64,000 nucleotides of DNA, from positions 1,158,501 to 1,222,500 of the forward strand of contig CM069769.1 in the NCBI GenBank assembly GCA_036169595.1. Direction: 5' to 3'. This document shows positions 50,833 to 64,000 of the stretch, piece after piece (the first letter of the stretch is position 1; each line of letters starts with the position of its first letter). The notes under the pieces are model-generated. The model saw only the letters and a program-made list of their open reading frames with translations. It searched no databases and was not told where the DNA came from. The stretch comes from Dictyostelium firmibasis. Its lineage: Eukaryota > Evosea > Eumycetozoa > Dictyosteliales > Dictyosteliaceae. Made by a program: the position numbers and the translations under genes.

Positions 50833-52981
50833 ATGGATACAAATGATTTGATTTTAAATGTCATTGGTAGTCTATATGAAATTGTTAAAAGTTGTTATGG
50901 GTTGAACGCACAATACCAAATGTTGGTCAACGATGGCGACAACCAAAATGATGATATTAATGGTTATGATAATGAAGCTCAAACCATTATACTTTCCAAA
51001 AAAGCATCTGAAATATTAAAGGTTTGTATTAAATTGGTTTTACTTTTTTATTTTTTTATTTTTTTATTTTTTTTTTCATGATAGATTTTTATAATGCTTT
51101 TAAATTCTAGTTAATATATGATTTTTAATAGCAATTATGCTTAATTATTGAACTTTTTTTTTTTTTTTTTTTTTTTAATTTTTTTTAATTTATTGTTAAC
51201 CCAATTAATAGTGTATAAAAGTTGAGCATGTTTTTTCAAATATTGTTAAGAAGTCAGTTCAAATGTTAGAATCAATATGCTATGATGGAACAAATACATT
51301 AGTAATTTTAATTTATTCACTCTTTAGGGAATGTGTCATTGTAATGGATAAAGGAATTCATCCAATTTCTTTAATCTATTCATTACAAAAAAGTTTTACA
51401 ACAATAATCGAACCGACATTAAAATCATCAAGAATACCATTGATAACAGTTTTAAAATCACCATCAAAAAACAACAATAATAGTAATGATATATCTTTAA
51501 CAAATGAAGAAATTTTAAATTTAAAATTAAAGGATATCGATTTAGATTTATTATACAACACAATTTATTCAACTATTAATACAAAATTGGATAATAATAA
51601 TAACTCAGTGACATCAAACATAAGCAATCTTTGTTTAGAATCCCTAAAGTCACTATATATTGAAAGAAGTGATAAAGAGTTAACAGTATTGGATATTATG
51701 AATAATAGAATTTCATTCCAAGATCAGATCATAATTTATCCAAGACTTATATTATTAAATAATGGTAACAATACATTTGGTAATGATTCGATTTTACATC
51801 AAAATAGCTTAATTATTGATAACAACAACAATAACAACAACTACAATAATAGTGAAATTGAAAATAGTAGTATAATATTTATAAATGAAATATTAAAGTT
51901 GAAATCAAATTTTGAAAAAGAAGGTATTACAATGGCTAATAATAATAAAGAAAATGAAAAAGATAAAACAAAATTAATATTTCACTCTGCACAAGAAAGA
52001 ACAGAGTTATTAGAGTATGAAAAATTAATTTTAAAGAATAAAATAATAAAGCTATGTAAATATTTAGAAAGAATAACAACTTCAACTTCAAATTCAACCC
52101 AAACCCAAACTCCAACCCACAACACTGAAAGAAAAGACGATATTACGAATAATAACAATAGCAATAATAACATTATATTGATATTTAAATCAATTGACGA
52201 ATATTCAAAATCATTAATTTATAATTTAAATTCAAATAATACCAATTATTTAATATTTGATAATATTCAAGAACAACATATTAAAATTATAACAAGATCA
52301 TTTGGGATTGGTGTAATTAATTCAATCGATTCAACGATAAAAGATGGAATAAATGATGATTTGTTTTTAAAAAATTTCGTTGGAAGGTGTGGTAAAATAA
52401 CTTTTTATGAGAATGATAAAAAGATTAAGCTTGAAAATCTAATGACAAAGTCACCATTACTATCAGTTGAGATCTATGGTTCATCCAATCATATATTACG
52501 TCAAAGAGTTGGTAGTTATGTAACTGGAATGGGTATTGGGAAGTGTTGTCTTGAGGATTTATTCATTTTACCCTCTGCTTGTTCCCCTGAATTTTCAATC
52601 ATTCGCTCTTTATTATTAAATTCAAAGCAACAATCAGGAACCACTCAACAATCGCATCAAAATATTTCCTCTTCAACCACATACATTGATAAAGAAACCT
52701 ATCAAGCTTTAATTAAATCCATTGAAACTATTCCAATAACATTATTAAGTAATCAAAATAACAAACCAATTTTGAAGATATTGGATTCGTTCTATTGTAA
52801 TTTTAAAGATGACAACGATAAAATTGTTGGTATTAATTTATCATCTAAAAGTGAAAATGACTTTTTTTTAAATCCAATTAATGATGGTATTTTTGAAACC
52901 TACAGAAGTAAATTGCAAACATTTAGATTTGCAATTGATATAGTTTGTTTATTATTAAAAATAGATCAAATAATTCAACCA

Positions 52982-53050
<69 letters not shown>

Positions 53051-53251
53051 ATATTATCACAGTCAACCACAAATAAAAAAGAATATATCGAATTTAAACC
53101 AGTGGAAATATCAACTGATGCAATAGAAAAAGAAAAGATTGAAACCACGAAAAAACAAAATGAAATATTTTATTCAAAGCAACAGGTGGAAAAAAGAGAA
53201 AGGATTGATAGAAATTTCAATACCAACCCATTCCTTCAAACACAAAAATAG
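50833..53251 (+). CDS. Divergent group II chaperonin-like protein (MKKS/BBS type)
   Basis: Exons 50833-51021 and 51212-53251 (donor GTTTGT) give 742 residues; the true start could be upstream, since the ATG context is weak. The N-terminal equatorial-domain pattern of CCT chaperonins is recognisable: LNVIGSLYEIVKSCYGLNAQ, then MLVND, and after the splice EHVFSNIV, CYDGTNTLVILIYSLFRE and MDKGIHPISLIYSLQ. The CCT ATP motif GDGTT is altered to YDGTN. SCYG is shared with MKKS/BBS6 and BBS10. The apical part is expanded with Asn and Thr stretches, and a poly-Gln run lies near residues 650-675. A VGSYVTGMGIGKCCLEDL segment late in the protein resembles the intermediate/equatorial return. ATP use is doubtful. 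Confidence 0.7.
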
Positions 53252-53748
53252 ATTTCAAATCTTTTTTTTTTTTTCTTTCAATAAACCAGTGTTCATCACC
53301 TAATTTATTATTTAATTTATTTTCTTTTTTTTCTTTTCCTTTATTTAGATTTTTTTTTAGATTTTTTTTTTTTGTACATTTAAAACACAAAAATTAATAT
53401 TGTCTTTCATAACACACAACAAATAAAATAAAAAAATAAATAAAAATAGAGAAAAAAAAAAAAAAAAAAAAAAAAATAAATAAAAAATTAAATGATAACA
53501 TTCTTTTTATTATGAAATACTTGTTCTTTGATGAGTATTTTTTTTCTTTTTGTTTTTTGTTTTTTGTTTTTGTTTTTTTGTTTTTTTTTTTTTTGTTAAA
53601 ATAGGTAAAATAAAAAAAATAAATATGTGGAAAAAAAGATCAAAAATAAAAAAAAAATAAAAAAATAAAAAAAAAAAAAGATCTTGAGTGTATGTAGTTG
53701 GATTGACAAAATAATTTAAATAAGAAAGCTATAAAACAATAATGTTTG
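53252..53748. other. Intergenic region between convergent genes
   Basis: T-rich then A-rich runs consistent with two facing 3' UTRs. It includes (TTTTTTG)-like repeats at about 53545-53595. No gene is seen. Confidence 0.55.
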
Positions 53749-54563
53749 TTACTCTTGTTCATCCATACAAAACTAAAATATAAAATTATAGTTAGTCAAT
53801 AAACAAAGGAAAAAAGAAAGAAAGTGGCCAAAAAAAAAAAAAAAAAAAAGATATCTTACACTAAATACACCACTTTCAGATCTTTCTGAATTTTTTAATT
53901 CTTCAGGATCACCAAATTGAAGTGAATAAATATTTGATAATTTTGAACTATAATAATTTAAAACTGAAATTTTTGCTTGGAAATGTGAATAAATCATATT
54001 TTTAAAATATTCATGACCAATTGTAATTGTAAATTTTTTATCAAATTTCTTTAAAATCTTTCTAAATCCATCAAGATTTAATTGAACAAAACTTTGTAAC
54101 TCTTCAACCTCTTTAATGCATGAAATAATTAATTGAGCATCCTTGGACTAATGAAATTAAAAAAAATGAAAAAATTAATATGTAGACAAATTTAGAGATA
54201 TATATATATCTATATATATATATATATATTTCAACACAAACATACACTTTCCATATAATTTGATTTTGATGATAAATCCTTTTCATTATCTTGAATGAAA
54301 CGATCAACTTTTTGAAATTGATTCCAAACTGATAATAAGAATTTTGAGTTTCTGTCAGAAACTTGTTGGGAAGCTTGAAATTGAAGTATATAGTTTTTAT
54401 TATTGTTATTGTTGTTATTTCCATGTGGTTTGGCTTGTTTACTTTTTCGTTCTTCTTCAACTGCACCTAAATCCATTAACAACTTTTTTAAACCCTTATA
54501 ATCAATATAAATTTCCTCATATCTTGAAATCATATTATTTCTTAAATATTTTCCAAATTTCAT
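53749..54563 (-). CDS. SPX-domain protein
   Basis: Exons on the minus strand are 54563-54246, 54147-53860 and a 24-nt final exon 53772-53749 (FCMDEQE-stop); 209 residues. It starts MKFGKYLRNNMISRYEEIYI and DYKGLKKLL, the first helix pair of an SPX domain, whose Lys residues bind inositol pyrophosphates. It continues with SVWNQFQKVDRFIQDNEKDL, NLDGFRKILKKFDK and the final FQAKISVLNYYSSKL helix. Nothing follows the SPX domain, so it is an SPX-only protein, like the phosphate-sensing adaptors of plants. An insert of Asn codons sits in the loop. The link to phosphate and polyphosphate control is a family inference; its neighbours give no further clue. Confidence 0.82.
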
Positions 54564-55096
54564 TTTTTTATTATTTTTTTTATTTTTTTTATTTTTTTTT
54601 TTATGTAATATTGTGTGAATGAAAATTAAAGTGTAAATGTAAAACTTTTAAAAAAAAAAAAAACTTTTTTTTAATTTAAAAAAAAAAAAAAAATATAATT
54701 AAAATACAAAATTGAAATAAAAAAAGAAAAAGAAAAAGAAAAAAAAGAAAATGGATAGAGGGGAAATTTGATTATTTAGAGTGAAGTGTAAAAGTGTAGT
54801 GTGTTTTCTGGTAATATTAATACTGTGTAAACCGAGTCTTAATTAAAAATTAAAATAAATAAAAAAAAAAAAAAAAAAAAGTTTTTTTTAAAAAAAAAAA
54901 AAAATTAAAATTAAAAAAAAATATTAAACCGAATCACTTTCTCGAGATTTTTTCCAAAAAGATTTGCAAAAATCAATATATTTTTGTTTTTTTTTTTTTT
55001 TTTGTTTTTTTGTTACTTTGTTACTTTTAAAATTAAAAGATATGTTTTTTTTTTTTTTTAAATTTTTAATTTAATATTTTTACTTTTTTTATTATT
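54564..55096. other. Intergenic region
   Basis: A/T-rich spacer between two minus-strand genes, with a slightly more balanced part at 54750-54840 (GGATAGAGGGGAAATTTG, GTGTAGTGTGTTTTCTGG). This could be the SPX gene promoter. No gene is seen. Confidence 0.5.
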
Positions 55097-57587
<2,491 letters not shown>

Positions 57588-58345
57588 TTCTATTTTTTTA
57601 AGGTTATTTACCCTTTTTTTTTTTTTTTTTTTTTTTTTTAACTTTTTTTTAAAAACTTTTTTAAAAAAAATAGTTTTAACTTTTTCTTTTTTTCCTAAAT
57701 TAAACTATTTCAAATAATAGATTAAAACTATAATGTACTGTTGTAATATTAGTATATTATTTCTTAATATTTATTATTGCTATAATTATTATAATGGTAA
57801 TAATATATTATCACTATTTTTATAAGCTTTGGAATAATAATAATTTTACAGAAAAAAAAAAAAAAAATAAAAAAAAAAATAAAAAAAAAAAAAAAAAATT
57901 TAATTAAAAAAAAATAATTTAAAAAAAAAAAAATTAAAAATTAAAAAAAAAAAAAGAAAAAAATAAAAAAAAATATCAACGATCAAATGAGAATTTTTTT
58001 GTTTTTTTTTTTTTCAAAAAAAAATTTAATAAGATAATAATAAATAGGATCATTTATTTTTCAAAGGTTTTTGTATGATTCAATTAGTTTGACAATATAT
58101 TACTTAAAAAGAATGTACTGTGACATTATTTAATCTGTTTAGAACTTTATTTCTATTATAAAGATATGGAGTATCAATTTAGAGGTTTTATAAAAATGGA
58201 TTATATTTTTTCAAAATCGGACTTGGTGTAAAATAACTACCAACTGGTATTTCCATTTTGAAAAAAAAAAATTCAATATCGAAATCAATAAGTTATTTCT
58301 ATTTCATTACATTCAATTGTTTTTTTTTATTTCGATATTATTTTT
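57588..58345. other. Intergenic region
   Basis: Poly-A/T rich to about 58010. It is then a less repetitive A/T stretch (58040-58260) that is probably the 3' end of the J/chromodomain gene transcript. No coding sequence is evident. Confidence 0.5.
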
Positions 58346-60320
58346 TTAATTCGTTTTTGATCTCTTGATTCTACCATTTGCTGAGGAGGTAGTTGTGGGA
58401 GCTACAATTCTTGAAGATCTTGATGATGGTAAAGATGGGGTTACTCTTTTAGATGATCTTGTATATTTTGGAATCTCATCTACAGAGAATTCTTCAGGTT
58501 CGTCTGGTTCTGATTGGACAACTTCCTCTTCAAATGATACCTCGTGAGTTCTTTTTTTATCTCTACTCGAAGATTTTGGTGGCGGCACAGGTTCATCATA
58601 ATCACTACCACTTTGAGGAGAAACTAATTTTTCATCATCAGATAAGGAGTTGTTATTGTCCATTTCATCGTCAGACTCTTCAGAGGTAGCTTCGACGACT
58701 AGTGGAGGCAACTTAGAGGATCTATGAGCAGAGCTTGTCATTGATCTAGTGCTTGTGGCTGGTGTTGCTTTTTTGGCGGTTGGTGAAATGAATTTTTGTT
58801 TCTCCTCTCTTTCCCTACGGTCTTTGGCTTCTTTTGCTTTTCTCTTGGCCTCTAGTCTTTCTCTTTCAATACGTTCTTGTTCTCTTTCTCTTTCTTCCTT
58901 CTCTTTTTGTATTTCTCTCAATTCTTTTTCCTCTCTTTCTCTTTGTTTTTTTTCCTTTTGTTTCTTTTCTTCTGCGTCTCTCTTTTCTTTATCTTTTTTA
59001 ACTTTTTCAGCTTTTTCCTTTCTGTCTCTTTCCATTCTTTCCTTTCTTTCTCTATCTTTGATGAGTCTTTCCTTTCTTTCTCTCTCTCCTTTTTCCTTTT
59101 TCTCCCTTTCAGCTGCTTCTCTTTCTTCTTTTTCTCTCCCTTCTTTCTCCTTCTTTTTGGTGTTTGATTGTTGTTTTTTTTTTAAATTTCTTTCAAACTC
59201 TTCAATCAAATCTGAACAGAAACAATCCTTAACATCCACTAATTCATTGTAACGACTACTGTAGTTTTTCCATTTTACGACATAATACAAATGTCCATCA
59301 ATTTCTAGCTTGTCGACAATTTTTTCAACCTCATACTCTGGATCCTCATCAGAGGATTCCTCTTTTTGGGCTCTAGATTTAGAAGAGGAAGGGGTTGAAC
59401 GAGATTTAGTCACTGATGGAGAACTTGATTTTCTAGTTACAGGGATAGATGTTCGTCTTGTTGGTCTTTCTTGATCAGATCTTTCAGATCCTTCATCTTT
59501 ATCGTCTTTATATTTTTCTTTTTCATCTTCCTCACGATCTACTTCATCATCTTTATCATCCTTTTCGTTGATGTGTTTGGTTGATTGTCTTGAATATGGC
59601 TTTGATGGAGTGGATCTAGATGTTGGAGGTTTGGGTTTATTGGTTCGTAACGGTTTGGTTGGGCTCAGTGGTGCCTTTGATGATTTATATTTTTTGTCCT
59701 CCACTGGTGATGAAGGAATATCATCGTCTGAGAAATCCATTTTTTCTGTTCTATAAGAAGTTGAAGCTGATGTTGTTGTTGTTGTTGTTGTTGCTGTTGT
59801 TGATGCTGCTGATGACGATGATGCAGATGATTTTTTGGCTAATATTGATGGTTTTGGTGGTGCTGGTGGTGCTGGTGGTGCTGTTGATTTTTTAGTGAAA
59901 AAAATCTCTGGTAAAACCACAGATGGCTCGCTCTCTCCCTTTGATGCTGCTTCTGATGTCGCAGTTGAACTTGATCTTAATGATGGAACCGACGTTTTTT
60001 TAGTTGGTGAAGAAACCTCTGGATTGGATGTTTCTTTATTGATTGTTGGGATATTTGATGATGCTGAGGAAAAAAATGATGACGATATCGTTGTCGTTGT
60101 AGTTGAAGTGGTGGTTGACGATGGTTGTGGTGGTACTGTAGTTTGTTTAAATGGTGGGACAAATTTCTTTGACGGTGTCGTTGGTGCTGGTACTTTTATT
60201 ACTGGTGGTACTTTTATTACTGGTGGTACTTTTATTACTGGTGGTACTTTTATTACTGGTGGTGGTACTTTTATTACTGGTGCTGTCGGTGATTTTGGAG
60301 CTGATGGTACAGTTGTTGCC

Positions 60321-60351
<31 letters not shown>

Positions 60352-60951
60352 TCGTTGTGGTTTCCCTTGATTCGGTAATATTCCTTTCTCTTTTCAATTG
60401 TAAGTCGTATCTTTTTCTTGTAGACTCGTCTTTTAAAGTTTGCTATAAATTTGATTATTGTTTTTTAAAAAATTTAGGAAATTTTTTAAAAAATAAATTG
60501 AAATATAAAAAAGGTAAAAAATAAAAATAGAAATGATGTTGAGATGTATATTTATAAAATTGTTTGGAAAAAATAAATTTTGGTTAATTTTGGAAAATTT
60601 GAAAAAAAAAAAAAAAAAAAAAAAAGCAATGTTCAAAAATATTTTTAGCGGTTGAAAGTTTGTGAAATAAAAAATAATAAAAAAATAAAGTTTAAAAAAT
60701 TTGAAAAAAAAAATTTGAAAAAAAAAAATCGCAATGATATTTTTACTTACATATGCCTCATTCACACTTGGAAATAACCTATGAGATTCAGGATCATTAT
60801 TCTTATCAGGATGAACATACCTTGATAGTGTAAAAAAAGCTTTCTTAATATCCCCGCTTGATGCATTTTCTTTTACATTTAATAGTGCATAATAATTTAT
60901 TTTCTCATCAACTCTTTTTGCAATTGTTTCTAATGTTTCAATTTCTTCCAT
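58346..60951 (-). CDS. J-domain plus chromodomain protein
   Basis: Two exons on the minus strand, 60951-60751 and 60442-58346, in phase 0; 765 residues. Exon 1 plus the first 20 residues of exon 2 make a complete J domain: INYYALLNVKENASSGDIKK, AFFTLSRYVHPDKNN with an intact HPD, and after the splice NEAYQTLKDESTRKRYDL. Then come low-complexity parts: Thr run, repeated PPVIKV units, Ser/Thr/Pro linker, acidic and SR-like stretches. A chromodomain at about residues 434-485 reads YEVEKIVDKLEIDGHLYYVV, KWKNYSSRYNEL, CSDLIEEFE. Its aromatic-cage Tyr, Trp and Tyr are kept, but the usual TWEP is missing. A long Lys/Glu/Arg coiled-coil segment (486-590) and a Ser/acidic tail with RSSK/KRSK basic motifs follow. 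A nuclear chromatin-bound Hsp70 co-chaperone is the natural inference. Confidence 0.88.
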
Positions 60952-61221
60952 ATTATATCTATTTTTTTTCTTTTTATTCCTCTTTTTTATAAATGTTTTT
61001 GGTTATTACTATTTCCGTTTTATTATAACAATTTATTCTTTATTTTTTATTTATTTATTTTTCAATATATTTTCAAAAAAAAAAAAAAAAAAAAAAAAAA
61101 AGAAATAGTAAACAAATAAAATTGAAGAGGAAATAAAAGAAAGGTTTTATTCTATGTATTTTGAATTAATCCAAAATTTTTTTAAAATGTTTATGTTTAT
61201 TTCTGTTTTTTCTTTTTTCTT

Positions 61222-61267
<46 letters not shown>

Positions 61268-61300
61268 AATTTTAACTTAATTATTAGTTTTGTTGTAAAT

Positions 61301-61336
<36 letters not shown>

Positions 61337-61920
61337 ATTATTTCTTTATTTTATTGCGTAGAAATCATTATCTCTTTATGTGTTTTAATGAAAAAAAGAA
61401 TTTGAAAAAAAAAAAAAATTATAAAAAAATTAAAAATGAAAATTTTAAAAAAATCAAAAAAATTTTATAAAAAAAGAAAGCGGGAAAAAAAAATAGTTCA
61501 ATGGAGTAAATCATTTCCAATTATTATTTTTAATGATACACCAATTTTACATTATTTTTTTTTTATTTTTTTTATTCCAAGACTTGAACTCCACAAAATA
61601 ACAAACTTCAACAAATTATGTTTTTTGATGCTTTTATAGGCATCTTCATATCTCTAGTGATCACTTCCGATTGTTCAATGTGAAATTTTGTTAATGATTT
61701 TTCAAAATGAATAAAAGAGACTATCATCGTCTATCTTTTTTTTTTCTTTTATAATTTTTTCTTTTTTTTGATAATTTATATGTTTTCAAAAAACATCCTT
61801 TTCGGTGGAAATGCATGTTTTTTTTTTAAATTTTTTTTTTTTTGCCACATGAAAACATGCATTCCCACCGAAAAGGATGTTTTTTGAAAAGTTGGCTATG
61901 GATATATATTAAAAAAATGT
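60952..61920. other. Intergenic region with a strong hairpin
   Basis: A/T runs to about 61560, then a patch of mixed composition (61575-61720) with no recognised feature. A 39-bp-arm inverted repeat at 61783-61890 abuts the pseudogene that follows. Confidence 0.55.
61783..61890. repeat. Near-perfect inverted repeat (hairpin)
   Basis: The arms 61783-61821 and 61852-61890 are reverse complements over 39 bases with one mismatch; the arm core reads AACATCCTTTTCGGTGG. A T-rich loop of about 30 bases separates them. The arms contain more G/C than anything nearby. Confidence 0.92.
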
Positions 61921-62445
61921 TTATTAAATGCAAAGTTGTTTTACTTTAAACTTTTACAATTGGAAGAAGAAAATCAAAATCAATTAAACATTTCATTCAT
62001 TTGCCAACCAATTAAAAAAGAGAAATATCAATTTTTAAAATCTAAACTATTAAAACCAAATGGAAATTAAATTGATATTAGTGAAATTGAAACAAACTAT
62101 TCTATTCTTTCAGAACTTTCAACAATTTCTTCTGATTTAACAGTTTTTTGCTTTTGTTTTAATTTTAAAAAAAATGGTTTATTAAACCAAGATTATGAAC
62201 TTTACAAAGCATTAAACAATTCATTAATCACCCAATTTAATCATTTATCAGAACCAAATGAAAAAGAACTAATATTAACCAATACAATATTCTTTGAAGG
62301 TCATGGTCCAAAATTTATTTCAAATATTATTACATCAATTGGGTTGAAAATCGACCCAAATCACCAAAAAGATTTAAGTTTTCCATTTTTAAGAGCTACA
62401 ATAATGAATCCATTTTTAAATGATACAAAAAATGGTTCATACTAA
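61921..62445 (+). pseudogene. Broken coding fragment, possibly the C-terminal part of a PLP-dependent decarboxylase
   Basis: A 175-codon frame with normal amoebal coding composition has no start codon and one internal TAA at 62068-62070. It ends in TAA at 62443. Readable stretches are LLQLEEENQNQLNISFICQP, IDISEIETNYSILSELS, NYELYKAL-like DYELYKALNNSLITQFNHL and FFEGHGPKFISNIITSIGLK, then PFLRATIMNPFLND. The last motif resembles the LR[TA]xxMNP end of group II pyridoxal-dependent decarboxylases, but I hold that assignment loosely. No frameshift is needed, so decay is limited to truncation and one stop. Confidence 0.55.
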
Positions 62446-62847
<402 letters not shown>

Positions 62848-64000
62848 TTAAATTGCAGCTAAATTAGCAAAATTTTGTAATTGATTTTCTTTTTCAATTC
62901 TTGCGGCGTCGACAGCTTTAAAGAATTCAGGACCTGAGCAAGCTTTATTCAAGAAAGGATGATGTAATAAAGAGGAGGAGGAAGCACGTTTTTCAGTGTC
63001 TTTTTCGAGACAGAGAGCGAGGAAATCATTAAATTCCTTTGACCATTTGTGAGCGTCTCTAATTGGAGGTAAACCTTGGGTAGTTAAAAGGAACAAAGCT
63101 CTGAGTGGAGGGAATTCGAGGTAGGGTGGTTCACCTTCAGCCATTTCTCTAGTCATGATACCAAGTGACCAAACATCAACTTTAAAGTCATAGTTGTTAC
63201 CTCTGATCAACTCTGGAGCCATCCAATAGGGAGTACCAACCACTGAATTTCTCTCTTGGCGAATTTGGGTCAATTGAGCGGCATAACCGAAATCGGCCAA
63301 TTTAATCTCACCATTGGCACCAATGAGGATATTGTCACTCTTGATATCACGATGAATACGATTGAATTTGTGAATATACTCTAGACCTCTGAGAACCTCT
63401 TGACAGACGAAAGCGATTTGACCTTCGTTCAATTGGATGTCACGATATTGATCGAGTACTTCAGTCAAGCAACCACCACTCATAAATTCCATTGCTACCC
63501 AAAGTTCATCGGCAACGATATAACTATCGATGTATTGTACGATGTTGTCATGGTTTGAATTCTTCATCATACCAATTTCATTGATTACAGTCTTTAAGTT
63601 TTGTGCCTTTAATTTCATTTTCTTAATGGCAATAGTTTGATTGGTACGAGAGTTAATAGCCTCGAATACTTCACCAGCACCACCTTCACCAATTTTATTG
63701 ATATTATAATAGATCTTCTTTGGATCGTCCAAACTAATGAGATCATTTAATGTTACTGGTGGTTCATCTGTAAGTGGTATAGATGGTGCATGCATTGCTG
63801 GTGCTGATGCTAATCCTTGATATTGAGCATGGAATTTAACTACATCCAAAACTTCTTCGGGATGTTGCATAACCTCTGGCTCTTGGAAATTGGATTTAAT
63901 CAAAACCTCCCATTCCTTTGGTAAACCTTCAAAGCCTGTATCAGCATTGAAATTTACATGAACATCATGTTTCACATTAAATGGTGTACCTACACGTGGT
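62848..64000 (-). CDS. pakA: p21-activated protein kinase (PAK), C-terminal part
   Basis: The frame is open from base 64000 to the stop at 62848, so the N-terminus lies outside. The visible 383 residues begin with a CRIB/PBD motif (PRVGTPFNVKHDVHVNF, then GFEGLPKEW) that binds GTP-loaded Rac/Cdc42. After a linker comes a full STE20-group kinase domain: glycine loop GEGGAGEVF, Lys in IAIKKMK, hinge AMEFMSGGCL, HRDIKSDN, DFGYAAQL and the PAK activation loop NSVVGTPYWMAPE. The domain closes with KRASSSSLLHHPFL and a 30-residue tail. Dictyostelium PAKs control myosin II assembly, chemotaxis and cytokinesis. I choose pakA over pakB-D from remembered linkage to cdsA and cas1, so the symbol is less sure than the family. 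Confidence 0.85.
   Translation of the reverse strand, partial: PRVGTPFNVKHDVHVNFNADTGFEGLPKEWEVLIKSNFQEPEVMQHPEEVLDVVKFHAQYQGLASAPAMHAPSIPLTDEPPVTLNDLISLDDPKKIYYNINKIGEGGAGEVFEAINSRTNQTIAIKKMKLKAQNLKTVINEIGMMKNSNHDNIVQYIDSYIVADELWVAMEFMSGGCLTEVLDQYRDIQLNEGQIAFVCQEVLRGLEYIHKFNRIHRDIKSDNILIGANGEIKLADFGYAAQLTQIRQERNSVVGTPYWMAPELIRGNNYDFKVDVWSLGIMTREMAEGEPPYLEFPPLRALFLLTTQGLPPIRDAHKWSKEFNDFLALCLEKDTEKRASSSSLLHHPFLNKACSGPEFFKAVDAARIEKENQLQNFANLAAI

Noticed and set aside
54113-54466. Alternative frame across the SPX gene intron
   Set aside because: A shadow of the SPX exon and the (TA)n intron; the spliced SPX model accounts for the region fully.
59835-60524. Plus-strand frame rich in Gly/Val opposite the J/chromodomain gene
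   Set aside because: It is the complement of the Pro/Thr/Ser-rich coding exon; it lacks domains and start context.
61575-61625. Possible tRNA 3' half (GAGTTCAAGTCTTGG on the minus strand)
   Set aside because: Only the T-arm-like word is present; no D-arm, anticodon stem or acceptor pairing could be assembled.

Overview
The window is nuclear DNA of a dictyostelid amoeba, almost certainly Dictyostelium discoideum. Non-coding DNA is extremely A/T-rich with long homopolymer runs. Introns are short, start GTAAGT/GTATGT and end in T-rich stretches plus AG. Proteins carry long Asn, Gln, Thr and Ser tracts from (AAT)n, (CAA)n and (ACA)n repeats, and starts sit in AAAATG-type contexts. Several genes match known D. 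discoideum genes (cas1, cdsA, itpk1, a PAK kinase that fits pakA, psi-family genes), which from memory points to chromosome 1. All gene models were spliced by eye from reading frame, phase and paralogue comparison.

Left part (1-12.1 kb): a partial large ankyrin-like protein on the minus strand, a multi-pass membrane protein with N/Q tracts, a mitochondrial HIBCH-like protein that looks like a catalytically dead relative (mitoribosomal mS47 type), a TMEM8/CREST-type seven-helix membrane protein and a secreted class 3 lipase.

Centre-left (12.1-26.2 kb) is an accessory region. Three tandem psi-family genes (secreted PA14 proteins with Cys-rich repeats) share exactly the same seven-exon layout. 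They sit among repeated intergenic modules, fragments that look like dead psi copies, and a palindrome built from a psi 3' end. Next come two tandem minus-strand paralogues for small single-pass membrane glycoproteins, each with a 311-nt last exon.

Right part (26.9-64 kb) is a denser housekeeping region: cycloartenol synthase (sterol synthesis), a five-helix tweety/prominin-like membrane protein, an ITPK inositol phosphate kinase, an MRNIP-like zinc-finger protein, CDP-diacylglycerol synthase, a GPI-anchored LRR/IPT surface protein, a PPIL1-type cyclophilin, a very large beta-helix/Cys-rich/multi-TM surface protein, a sphingolipid delta-4 desaturase, a divergent MKKS/BBS-like chaperonin, an SPX-only protein, ARMC8 (GID/CTLH ubiquitin ligase), a protein joining a J domain to a chromodomain, a pseudogene beside a 39-bp-arm hairpin, and the CRIB and kinase part of a PAK.

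Most promising for follow-up are the J-domain/chromodomain protein, the palindrome and dead fourth unit at the end of the psi array, the hairpin at 61.8 kb, the pseudo-enzyme HIBCH-like protein, and the BBS-family chaperonin in an organism without cilia. No tRNA, rRNA, CRISPR array or intact transposon was recognised.
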